A stretch of DNA of 12,884 nucleotides, taken from the NCBI GenBank assembly GCA_027858355.1, contig JAQICW010000755.1:1-12884 (forward strand). Direction: 5' to 3'. Below the pieces are notes generated by a model. The model saw nothing but the letters and a program-made list of their open reading frames with translations, was not told the DNA's origin and did not search any database. Of the stretch, positions 1 through 7,176 are shown piece after piece. The stretch's first letter is position 1, and each line of letters begins with the position of its first letter. This stretch comes from Desulfobacula sp. Lineage in GTDB: Bacteria; Desulfobacterota; Desulfobacteria; Desulfobacterales; Desulfobacteraceae. A program made the translations under genes and the position numbers.

Positions 1-4
1 CAGC

Positions 5-283
5 TTGCTTTTTTTAAGAAAGCAATTCAAAAAAAATACCAGGCTTGCCTTTATTAACAGGGATTACCGAGATTATTATGATTGTCCTGCTTACAAGGAA
101 GATCCCAAAAAGGCTATTTTCTTTATTGATTATTGTAAAATTTTAAAACAGACTGGATGGAATGTGAAGTATACTATACTGGTCCCTTTGTCTTCTGAAC
201 CATTTGAGGGCGAACGTGGCGAATACATGCAGGAAAAAGGGATACTTGCCACCACTGGCAGACATGTGATGATGTCAGTATAA
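5..283 (+). CDS. Unidentified ORF at left edge, possibly the 3' end of a longer gene
   Basis: I do not recognise this protein. The frame is open from the window edge, so the TTG at position 5 may be internal to a longer gene rather than its start. It ends at a TAA at 281-283 after about 92 codons. The protein is soluble-looking, rich in Lys, Tyr and Phe, with no signal peptide or membrane segment and no motif I can name; it ends in GRHVMMSV. No ATG lies in frame until near the end and no Shine-Dalgarno site can be judged so close to the edge. A second frame is also open from the edge to a TAA at 55-57 and reads like a protein tail (LAFFKKAIQKKYQACLY), so the true coding frame of the first 57 bases is uncertain. 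It could be a gene end, a remnant, or a chance ORF. Confidence 0.33.
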   Translation: MLFLRKQFKKNTRLAFINRDYRDYYDCPAYKEDPKKAIFFIDYCKILKQTGWNVKYTILVPLSSEPFEGERGEYMQEKGILATTGRHVMMSV

Positions 284-426
284 AAATTTCAGTATCTAAA
301 ATTTCATTACCTTGGAAATCAATCAAATCCTGTTTTGTTAAAGTATCCCTTTTTTTATATGGGATTCACCAGGCTGACGGTGAGTAAAAACTTGCAAAAT
401 ATTGGTTTTTATGGTTTATCATCGTT

Positions 427-2550
427 ATGAGAAAAAAATTTTATCGCCCAAAAAGATCCTATAAAAAATTAGAAGAAAATACCGAGATCAAACAGATGAG
501 CCCCGGCTCTGAAAAATCTTTAAAACATGTGTTTAAAAAAATAGGGGTCCCTGAAGAAAACCTGTTTGTGCCTGATCCCTTCCAACTTCAAGCCATAAAA
601 GCCATAGCTAAATCTGATTGTCTGGTCACGGCTCCCACAGGTTCCGGTAAAACCTGGATCGCTGAACAGGTTGCCCAAAAAGTAATTGGAAAAAAAGGAA
701 AAGTCTGGTATGCCACCCCTTTAAAGGCGTTGACCAATTCCATCCATGCCCAGTTTTCAAAGCTTTTCGGCAAAGAAAATGTCGGAATTCTAACAGGAGA
801 TATCAAAGAGAATCCAGATGCTGCAATTGTTATCGGTACCACGGAAATTCTGAGAAATCAGCTTTACGATTCCATGTATACAGGAGAAAATTTAACCTGT
901 GATCTGATAATTCTGGATGAAGCCCATTTTCTTGGAGATGAGCAGCGAGGAGTGGTCTGGGAAGAGATCATGATCTATCTGCCAGTTCGAATTCCTTTGC
1001 TATTACTTTCCGCTACCATTGGTAACCCTTTTCAAATAGCAAAATGGCTTGAATCCATCCGGGGTAAAAGATGTCATGTCATTGAAAACCATGACCGGCC
1101 GGTTCCCCTGTTTCCTCTTTTTATGCACCCTTCAGGAACCCTTTTCCCGTTAATGGGACCTCTTGCCACGGGCCAGAAACAAAAACTTCATAAAAAAGTA
1201 TTTAAATTTGCAAATGCAAAAAACAGACCTTCTATAGGACATGCTGGACAACTTCCCCCATTTGCAGACATCCTTCACATCCTGGACAGATATCATTTGC
1301 TGCCAGCCATCTTTTTTTTAAAATCAAGGGCAGAATGTGATCAGGCCATAAAACTTTGTAATTCAAGCCTGTTATCCAAAAATCCCCAAAAAAAAGAGGC
1401 CCTGCGTCACAGGATCAATGAACTGGTATCAGGGAATCCTCATCTGGCAGATCACAAACATCGATCCTTTCTTGAACAGACAGCCACTGCATCCCACCAC
1501 AGCGGTCATCTTCCTGCATGGAAAGTGGTGGTTGAAACCCTTATGGCCGGAGGTTTACTGGATGCCATGTTTGCGACATCCACAGTGGCGGCAGGGGTTA
1601 ATTTTCCTGCACGATCCGTGGTCGTCCTTAATTCCGACCGGTTTAATGGGGTTGAATTCATGGGATTAACCCCCAGTGAATTTCAGCAGATGACGGGTAG
1701 AGCCGGAAGAAGAGGCATGGATAAAATTGGATTTGCCATTGTTTTGCCTGGCAAATTCATGGATTTAAATTATGTCGCAAAATTAATCAATTCCCCTCCC
1801 TTAGACATTGAAAGCCAGATCACCATCAATTTTTCCATGGTATTAAATCTGTTGCTGTCCCATAATCCTGATCAGATAAAACTGCTTCTTGAAAAATCAT
1901 TTGCGTCACATTTAATCCTGTCAGGGAAAAAAAGAGGGAAAAAAGCAAGGGAAAAATTCGGAACAGGCCTTGAACTTCTCTGGAATGATTTTTTAGATCA
2001 CATGGATTTTATGATTGATGAAAAATTTGTTACAGAGCAAGGAACCCTTACAGAAGACGGGATCTGGGCTTCAAAACTGAGAATTGATGCCCCGCTTCTG
2101 GTGGCCCAGGCTATCCGGGAAAACCTTTTACCCCAGAAAAATCCTGCTTTACTGGCTTGCATTATTGGGTCTTTTGTCAATGAAAAAGAATTTACAGATG
2201 ACCCGCTATACTCCCAGGCTCTTCCCAAACGTCTGAAGGAAGTTTTTCTGGATGCAAGAAAAGGATTAAAACCCTTTGCCATTAAGCTTTTGGAAAAAGG
2301 CTTTGATGCCCCCAATCTGTTTATTCAACCAAGCCTGCTGATCTATCTCTGGGCCCATGATGAACCCTGGGAAGATATAGTAAAGGGGTCGGATTTTGCA
2401 GAAGGAGACCTTGCACGATTGATTTTAAGAACGGGTGACAATTTAAGGCAGATAGCGAAACTGGAAGAAACCTTTCCCATTATTGCCAAAACCGCAAAAG
2501 ACGCCTTAAGCCTGATATTAAAAGAACCAATTGTGACACTTTATAATTAA
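427..2550 (+). CDS. Ski2-like DEAD/DEAH-box superfamily 2 RNA/DNA helicase
   Basis: This is a 707-residue ATP-dependent superfamily 2 helicase, expected to unwind or remodel RNA (or DNA) in the cytoplasm. Visible motifs in order: Walker A APTGSGKT at residues 69-76, motif Ia TPLKALTNS from about 97, motif II DEAH at 164-167, motif III SAT at 195-197, motif IV region FFLKSRAECD around 296-305, HHSG at 357-360, motif V ATSTVAAGVNFPA at 383-395, and motif VI QMTGRAGRRG at 421-430. The HHSG, AGVNFPA and QMTGRAGRRG signatures place it with Ski2/Mtr4/HelY-type helicases rather than classic DEAD-box proteins. Residues 450-707 would hold the winged-helix and ratchet-like part. ATG 427 is the first start after an in-frame TAA at 385-387; it has no clear Shine-Dalgarno site. 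ridA follows after 24 bases. Substrate and cellular role cannot be read from the sequence. Confidence 0.9.
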   Translation: MRKKFYRPKRSYKKLEENTEIKQMSPGSEKSLKHVFKKIGVPEENLFVPDPFQLQAIKAIAKSDCLVTAPTGSGKTWIAEQVAQKVIGKKGKVWYATPLKALTNSIHAQFSKLFGKENVGILTGDIKENPDAAIVIGTTEILRNQLYDSMYTGENLTCDLIILDEAHFLGDEQRGVVWEEIMIYLPVRIPLLLLSATIGNPFQIAKWLESIRGKRCHVIENHDRPVPLFPLFMHPSGTLFPLMGPLATGQKQKLHKKVFKFANAKNRPSIGHAGQLPPFADILHILDRYHLLPAIFFLKSRAECDQAIKLCNSSLLSKNPQKKEALRHRINELVSGNPHLADHKHRSFLEQTATASHHSGHLPAWKVVVETLMAGGLLDAMFATSTVAAGVNFPARSVVVLNSDRFNGVEFMGLTPSEFQQMTGRAGRRGMDKIGFAIVLPGKFMDLNYVAKLINSPPLDIESQITINFSMVLNLLLSHNPDQIKLLLEKSFASHLILSGKKRGKKAREKFGTGLELLWNDFLDHMDFMIDEKFVTEQGTLTEDGIWASKLRIDAPLLVAQAIRENLLPQKNPALLACIIGSFVNEKEFTDDPLYSQALPKRLKEVFLDARKGLKPFAIKLLEKGFDAPNLFIQPSLLIYLWAHDEPWEDIVKGSDFAEGDLARLILRTGDNLRQIAKLEETFPIIAKTAKDALSLILKEPIVTLYN

Positions 2551-2574
2551 TTTAAAATAAAAAAGGAGGATACA

Positions 2575-2952
2575 ATGAAACAGATTTTTTCTACAAAAGC
2601 CCCTGCCGCCATTGGCCCCTACTGCCATGCCATTGTTCATAATGATATGGTATTTTGTTCAGGCCAGCTTGCCTTTGACCCTGAAACAATGGAACTTAAG
2701 GGAGTCAATATTGAAGAGCAGACAGCACAGGTCATGAAAAATATTGAGACTGTCCTATCGGAAGTAGGCATAGGCTTAGATAAAATTATTAAGGCCACCA
2801 TATTTTTAGATAATATTGATGATTTCATGGGTATGAACAAATTATATGAAAAATGCCTTGCAGGCCACAAGCCTGCAAGATCCGCTTTTGAAGTGGGCCG
2901 GTTGCCCAAAAATGCCCTTATTGAAATTGAGTGCATTGCTGTTATTGAATAA
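2575..2952 (+). CDS. ridA: RidA family enamine/imine deaminase
   Basis: A 125-residue YjgF/YER057c/UK114-family protein of the usual length. Known members form trimers that hydrolyse reactive 2-aminoacrylate and related enamines released by PLP enzymes, protecting the cell from metabolite damage. Diagnostic sequence includes the N-terminal IGPYCHA segment, the FCSGQLAFDP strand, and the C-terminal block HKPARSAFEVGRLPKNALIE. Arg102 and Glu119 match the active-site Arg and Glu of true RidA proteins, which argues for genuine deaminase activity rather than a divergent Rid subfamily. An excellent Shine-Dalgarno AGGAGG at 2564-2569 sits five bases before the ATG. The gene lies 24 bases after the helicase and 13 before ettA, so it is probably co-transcribed with both. 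Confidence 0.95.
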   Translation: MKQIFSTKAPAAIGPYCHAIVHNDMVFCSGQLAFDPETMELKGVNIEEQTAQVMKNIETVLSEVGIGLDKIIKATIFLDNIDDFMGMNKLYEKCLAGHKPARSAFEVGRLPKNALIEIECIAVIE

Positions 2953-2965
2953 GGAGTTGTAAAAA

Positions 2966-4648
2966 ATGACCCAGGATACAAAAAAAGTGATCTATACCAT
3001 GGTCAATGTGAGTAAATTCCATGGCACAAAACAGGTACTCAAAGATATTTACCTGTCCTATTTTTACGGGGCAAAAATCGGAGTGTTAGGATTAAACGGC
3101 TCGGGTAAAAGTTCTTTGTTAAAGATATTGGCAGGGGTTGATTCTGAATTTTCAGGTGAGACAATCCTCTCCAAAGGACTCAGTGTCGGTTATCTTGAAC
3201 AGGAACCCCTTGTTGACAGTAAAAAGACAGTTCGCCAGGTGGTTGAAGAAGGGGTTAAAGAAACAGTTGATCTGTTAAATGAATATGAAAAAATTTCAGA
3301 AGAATTTGCCAACCCCATGGCTGATGATGAAATGGACAAACTCATTGAAAAACAGGGCAGAATCCAGGAAAAACTGGATCATATGGATGCCTGGGACCTT
3401 GATTCCAAACTGAAGATGGCCATGGATGCTCTGCGGTGTCCTGCCGGTGATACGCCGGTTAATGTGATCTCCGGAGGTGAAAAACGACGAGTGGCCCTTT
3501 GCCGGCTGTTGCTGCAAAAACCCGATATTCTCCTGCTGGATGAACCCACAAACCATCTTGATGCTGAATCTGTTGGCTGGCTTGAAGAACATTTAAACAG
3601 GTATGAAGGAACTGTTATTGCCGTCACCCATGACCGGTATTTCCTGGATAATGTTGCTGGATGGATTCTTGAGCTGGACCGCGGAGAAGGGATTCCCTGG
3701 AAAGGCAACTATTATTCCTGGCTTGATCAGAAACAAAAACGGCTGGCAACTGAACAAAAATCAGAATCCAAACGACAGCAGACCCTTCAAAGGGAGCTTG
3801 AGTGGATCAATATGTCACCCAAAAGCAGACGGACCAAATCAAAAGCCAGGATCACTGCCTATGAAGACCTTCTGAAAAAAGATGTACAACAACAGGAACG
3901 TGATTTGGAAATATTCATTCCGCCCGGGCCCAGACTTGGAGAGAAAGTCATTGTGGCTAAAGGTGTTACCAAAGCATTTGAAAACAAGCTCCTGGTTGAG
4001 GATATGAACTTTGTCATTCCCCCCGGGGCAATTATTGGTATTGTAGGACCCAATGGAGCCGGCAAAACAACTCTTTTCAACATGATCACAGGCAGACAAA
4101 AACCAGACGCAGGAACAATTGAGCTTGGCCAGAGTGTCAAACTTGCCTATGTGGATCAGGAAAGAGACACCCTTGATCCTGAACGAACAATTTTTGAACT
4201 GCTTTCAGACGGAAATGATAAAATGCTCATTGGTGGAAGAGAAATCAACTCAAGGGCTTATGTGGCAAAATTTAATTTTTCAGGATCTGACCAGCAAAAG
4301 AAAGTCAAAGATATTTCAGGCGGGGAAAGAAACCGGGTACACCTGGCAACCATACTGAAAAAAGAAGCCAACCTTTTATTATTGGATGAGCCCACCAATG
4401 ATCTGGATGTCAACACCCTGAGAGCATTGGAGGAAGCCCTGGAAAGCTTTGCCGGTTGTGCAGTTATTATCAGCCATGACCGGTGGTTTCTGGACAGAAT
4501 TGCCACCCATATCCTGGCATTTGAGGGAGACAGCCAGACCCTGTTTTTTGAAGGGTCATATTCTGATTATGAACGAGATAGAAAAAAACGGCTGGGAATA
4601 AAGGCGGATCAGCCAACCAGGATAAAATACCGGCAACTCACCAGGTGA
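2966..4648 (+). CDS. ettA: ABC-F translation factor EttA (energy-dependent translational throttle)
   Basis: A 560-residue protein with two ABC ATPase domains and no membrane segments, close to the E. coli EttA length. EttA binds the ribosomal E site and gates entry into elongation according to ATP/ADP level. ABC1: Walker A GLNGSGKS 42-49, signature ISGGEKRR from 168, Walker B ILLLDEPTNHLD 188-199, switch His222. ABC2: Walker A GPNGAGKT 361-368, SGGER 451-455, LLLDEPTNDLD 471-481, switch His504. The EttA-type arm insertion lies within about 92-138 and the basic P-site interaction linker about 250-320, including SKARITAYEDLL. The blocks DRGEGIPWKGNYYSWL and RWFLDRIATHIL are near-identical to E. 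coli EttA from memory, separating it from Uup and YbiT types. The Shine-Dalgarno AAGGAG (2951-2956) overlaps the ridA stop codon, indicating translational coupling. Confidence 0.95.
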   Translation: MTQDTKKVIYTMVNVSKFHGTKQVLKDIYLSYFYGAKIGVLGLNGSGKSSLLKILAGVDSEFSGETILSKGLSVGYLEQEPLVDSKKTVRQVVEEGVKETVDLLNEYEKISEEFANPMADDEMDKLIEKQGRIQEKLDHMDAWDLDSKLKMAMDALRCPAGDTPVNVISGGEKRRVALCRLLLQKPDILLLDEPTNHLDAESVGWLEEHLNRYEGTVIAVTHDRYFLDNVAGWILELDRGEGIPWKGNYYSWLDQKQKRLATEQKSESKRQQTLQRELEWINMSPKSRRTKSKARITAYEDLLKKDVQQQERDLEIFIPPGPRLGEKVIVAKGVTKAFENKLLVEDMNFVIPPGAIIGIVGPNGAGKTTLFNMITGRQKPDAGTIELGQSVKLAYVDQERDTLDPERTIFELLSDGNDKMLIGGREINSRAYVAKFNFSGSDQQKKVKDISGGERNRVHLATILKKEANLLLLDEPTNDLDVNTLRALEEALESFAGCAVIISHDRWFLDRIATHILAFEGDSQTLFFEGSYSDYERDRKKRLGIKADQPTRIKYRQLTR

Positions 4649-4685
4649 GCCAGGTGACCCAGAAGACCCAAAAAACCCATAAGAC
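4637..4685 (+). repeat. Degenerate 9-bp tandem repeat at the ettA stop codon
   Basis: Five consecutive 9-bp units starting with CCA can be read from 4641: ccaggtgag, ccaggtgac, ccagaagac, ccaaaaaac, ccataagac. Similarity declines downstream. The first unit contains the ettA TGA stop (4646-4648). CTCACC (4637-4642) and GGTGAG (4644-4649) also form a 13-base palindrome over the stop. There is no U-run after it, so it is not a convincing terminator. It looks like a small slippage-generated minisatellite in the gap before the transporter gene. Confidence 0.6.
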
Positions 4686-4694
4686 AAGATTAAT

Positions 4695-5564
4695 TTGAAA
4701 CCCTGCTTATTGAATAAAGGGGTTGTACAAATCCATATCGCTGTTTTTCTGTTTGGATTTGCAGGGCTATTCGGCAAATTTTTGTCCTGCAGCCCCCTTT
4801 ATATTGTTCTTGGAAGAACCTTTTTTGCATCCATTTCCCTCTTTTTCTTTGCGCGGTTTTTTTCAAAGACTGTATTGTCTGGGTTTGATAAAAAAGAAGT
4901 TTTCTTTTTTCTTTTGCAGGGAATCCTTCTGGCTGTTCACTGGTGGAGTTTTTTTCTTTCCATTCAGATTTCAAGTGTGGCTATAGGGCTTGTCACCTTT
5001 TCCACCTTTCCTTTATTTGTGACCTTTCTGTAACCCTTATTTTTCAAAGACAGGCTTAAACTAACAGATATATTTATTGCCGGGGCTGTTTTTATCGGGA
5101 TTCTTCTTGTTATCCCGAATTTTAATTTTTCAGATAATATCACCAGAGGTGGATTTTTCGGGATCATTTCAGGATTTACCTTTGCACTTTTATCCCTTGT
5201 AAACAGAAGAAATGCAAGAATCTCCGATGCTATTGCCATAGCATTTTACCAAAACCTTTTTGCAACCATATTTTTAGTGGTTCCAATCCTTATTATTCAA
5301 ATTGCCCCACCTCAATTTTCCGACCTTCCCTTTCTCATCTTTTTAGGGGTTTTCTGCACTGCCCTTGCCCACACCCTGTTTATAAAATCTCTGGGCTTTA
5401 TAAGAGCGCAAACCGCATCCGTCATTGCAGGGCTTGAACCGGTTTATGGGATTGTTCTGGCTTTTTTCCTGCTCAATGAAACACCCCAGCTAAGAACCCT
5501 TATCGGCGGTTTGATCATCATCGGTACAACTATTTTTGCAGGTCGCCAAAGCAATGTGAAATAG
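4695..5564 (+). pseudogene. EamA/DMT-family membrane transporter interrupted by one nonsense codon
   Basis: A drug/metabolite transporter (EamA, PF00892-type) expected to span the inner membrane with about ten helices; DMT proteins export or import small metabolites and the substrate here is unknown. The frame from TTG 4695 to TAA 5562-5564 is open for 290 codons, the usual family length, except for a single TAA at 5031-5033 (codon 113). The text around it reads TFSTFPLFVTFL, stop, PLFFKDRLKL. Family members commonly have Glu at that point (FLEPLFF), so one G-to-T change GAA to TAA explains it. The second half is intact and keeps the C-terminal EamA signature GLEPVYGIVLAFFLLNETP. There is no ATG at the start; TTG 4695 or TTG 4710 are the only nearby choices after the in-frame stop at 4680-4682, and neither has a clear Shine-Dalgarno site. 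The truncated product would have about four helices. Confidence 0.82.
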
Positions 5565-5611
5565 GTGTTGATTTCTCTGTCTTTTTTTTAAAAAAAGGAA
5601 CCTTCTTATGT

Positions 5612-6106
5612 TTATTTGCTTAAGAAATCGGGTTCATAGTCATCAGGTTCATAGGGGGTATAAACCTCCACTGTGCCGTCAGGATTCTTTTTAACAACCG
5701 TGTGATAATAAGACGAAAACCAGATTCCCAATTTTAAACCATTATTGTCAATGATATCACTTCCGATCAAATCAGAATCACCATAAGGTGTATCATTTAA
5801 ATTATATATTTTCTTATACACGTCCGGATGGTTTTCAATTTTGCCCCATAACCGGTCATTAAATTTGTATTTTTTATCAATCCCAATGACGGCATCAGGG
5901 AGTTTGGATCTTCCAGTGTAATAATAATTATAATCTGGCAGGCCAACCTGATTGGTATATAATTTGATAACATCAGGATTGTATTTTATCCTGCCATATA
6001 GTTCCATGCATCCAATAATTGAAAATAGTCCTGCCAATATGATGCAAATAATCAATGCTGAGTATTTTGCTGAGGCTGAGTATTTTGCTGAGTATTTTTT
6101 TTGCAT
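5612..6106 (-). CDS. Small predicted lipoprotein of unknown function
   Basis: A 164-residue protein that I cannot assign to a family. The start is ATG 6106-6104, chosen because GGAGGT (6112-6117) lies five bases upstream; the longer frame to 6169 has no such site. The N-terminus is a lipoprotein signal peptide: a Lys/Tyr/Ser/Ala n-region made of KYSA repeats (residues 4-17), a hydrophobic core LIICIILAGLFSIIG and a lipobox IIGC with the acylated Cys at residue 33. The mature part, about 132 residues, is polar and tyrosine-rich (YNYYYTG, WFSSYYHTV) and ends in an acidic tail YEPDDYEPDFLSK. No catalytic motif is evident. It follows the TPR gene by 96 bases on the same strand and probably shares its transcript. 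It converges on the transporter gene with 47 bases between the stops. Confidence 0.75.
   Translation of the reverse strand: MQKKYSAKYSASAKYSALIICIILAGLFSIIGCMELYGRIKYNPDVIKLYTNQVGLPDYNYYYTGRSKLPDAVIGIDKKYKFNDRLWGKIENHPDVYKKIYNLNDTPYGDSDLIGSDIIDNNGLKLGIWFSSYYHTVVKKNPDGTVEVYTPYEPDDYEPDFLSK
6057..6098 (-). repeat. In-frame 12-bp tandem repeats encoding KYSA
   Basis: Three perfect copies of a 12-mer (plus strand gctgagtatttt at 6057-6068, 6075-6086 and 6087-6098), with a 6-base half copy gctgag at 6069-6074. On the coding strand this gives KYSA KYSA SA KYSA in the n-region of the lipoprotein signal peptide. Every unit is a multiple of three, so copy changes would lengthen or shorten the signal without a frameshift. 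Confidence 0.9.
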
Positions 6107-6202
6107 AAGAGACCTCCACTTAAGTGTTTTGTTTTTCCAGAGTTTAATCATCAAATGCCTGAAACTCAATCAAGTCTTACCAGATTGGCAAAAAGAACAG
6201 GG

Positions 6203-7051
6203 TCAGCCGGGGAATTTTTTTTCTATAAATTTCATGGCAATATCATGGTGTTCATTTTTTACATCTGCCTTGGCAATTGAAAACGCAAGTGCCTTTGTTT
6301 TATTTTTTTCAAAAACATAACACCACATCATACCTGCAAGCGCACCAATACCATCTTCATTTTTTTCCAGAGCTTTTTTAAAGCAATCTTTGGATTTTCC
6401 ATAGACTTTGTTTTTATAAAGTGCCCATCCTTTGATATTATGAGTCAGGTAGGACATGGGGGATTCCATAACAGCTTTTTCAAACCATTCAAGATCAAAA
6501 AGTCCGTCTTTAAATAAAGTGGAATCTATATAATTCAGGTAAGTTGTCTCAACTGCGTAACCAAGGTATTCAAGGCCCTTAATACTGATCTTTTCCTTCC
6601 ATAATGCTTTCATCATCTGGTCGTTATCAAGGGGCAGGTTGCAAAGAGCCAGCCATTTAAAAAAACAATGGCCAAAATTGATAAAAAAATCAGATGTATC
6701 AAGATGAAGATCAATAGCATAATTTTTTTCAAGATCTGCATCATAAAGAGATAGAGAAACCGAAACAATGCCATTGGTTTCTCTGTATCTGCCGTAAAGC
6801 CAGAATCTTATTTTCTGCTCCTTTGCAAGCAGGTTAACATCTATACCCATGTTGCCTCTGCAAAAAGCCTGTAGATCAGGAACAGTTTTAAAAATTTTGT
6901 TCACCCGCCACCCAAACCAGAACTCAGCAAGGTCTGGATGAATGGCAATCATATTGCCAAGTAAAAAATGAATCCCTAAACCGATCCCATTGTATTTTTG
7001 ATCCACATCCGGCTGAAGGGGAAGTACGATCAGTTTTTGCCTGTTATCCAT
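6203..7051 (-). CDS. TPR protein with TolB_N-like N-terminal region
   Basis: A 282-residue cytoplasmic-looking protein without signal peptide or membrane helix. The C-terminal third contains TPR-like helical pairs, roughly residues 186-200 (WFEKAVMESPMS), 201-230 (GWALYKNKVYGKSKDCFKKALEK) and 234-267, suggesting a protein-interaction surface. The N-terminal half resembles the TolB_N plus TPR arrangement found behind class III adenylate cyclases and CadC-type regulators: KLIVLPLQPD at 6-15, GIGLGI near 22-27, then LYGRYRETNGIVSVSLSLYD at 85-104, which has the pattern of the usual 'G(S/R) . R . . . . V . V . . . L . D A' strand pair. Here it stands alone, with no cyclase or DNA-binding domain. 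The start has AAGGAG within 12 bases of ATG 7051. The family match is by eye only. Confidence 0.7.
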   Translation of the reverse strand: MDNRQKLIVLPLQPDVDQKYNGIGLGIHFLLGNMIAIHPDLAEFWFGWRVNKIFKTVPDLQAFCRGNMGIDVNLLAKEQKIRFWLYGRYRETNGIVSVSLSLYDADLEKNYAIDLHLDTSDFFINFGHCFFKWLALCNLPLDNDQMMKALWKEKISIKGLEYLGYAVETTYLNYIDSTLFKDGLFDLEWFEKAVMESPMSYLTHNIKGWALYKNKVYGKSKDCFKKALEKNEDGIGALAGMMWCYVFEKNKTKALAFSIAKADVKNEHHDIAMKFIEKKFPG

Positions 7052-7075
7052 TATTACTCCTTAATTTAAAAGTTC

Positions 7076-7100
7076 TGGAATCATTCTACCAAAGATTCCA
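7076..7100. promoter_or_regulatory. Inverted repeat flanking the -10 box, possible operator
   Basis: TGGAATC (7076-7082) and GATTCCA (7094-7100) form a perfect 7-bp inverted repeat with an 11-base spacer. One arm lies in the promoter spacer and the other directly after the -10 box. No U-run follows in either direction, so a protein-binding site fits better than a terminator. No regulator gene is present in the window. Confidence 0.35.
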
Positions 7101-7110
7101 TGCTTTTCAA
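7083..7110 (-). promoter_or_regulatory. Candidate sigma70 promoter for the TPR/lipoprotein genes
   Basis: On the minus strand TTGAAA (7110-7105) is followed after 16 bases by TAGAAT (7088-7083); each differs from consensus by one base. A transcript would start near 7076, about 25 bases before the TPR ATG. No terminator separates the aro gene from this promoter, so read-through from aroF/pheA is also possible. Confidence 0.5.
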
Positions 7111-7176
7111 GAACTACCACTATTTTTTAAATTAGTGCCTGATCGAAAACCTGAAAGTTTTACAATAAAAACCTTT

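Noticed and set aside
361..386. Small hairpin (TCACC with GGTGA, 8-base loop) and a weak TTGTTA promoter-like box before the helicase gene.
   Set aside because: The stem is short with no U-run, the -10 match and spacing are poor, and no function can be supported.
5031..5033. Recoding of the in-frame stop in the transporter as selenocysteine or pyrrolysine.
   Set aside because: The codon is TAA, not TGA or TAG, and the expected residue is Glu.
5580..5599. T8/A7 inverted run between the converging transporter and lipoprotein genes as a bidirectional terminator.
   Set aside because: The stem would be only A-U pairs with no GC and no loop, so it is too weak to call.
5952..6320. 122-codon plus-strand ORF opposite the lipoprotein and TPR genes.
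   Set aside because: It is antisense to two genes with good Shine-Dalgarno sites and contains the reverse reading of the KYSA repeat; no independent support.
7140..7176. Terminator after aroF/pheA.
   Set aside because: Only short AT-rich inverted repeats of about five pairs occur, with no U-run after a GC stem.
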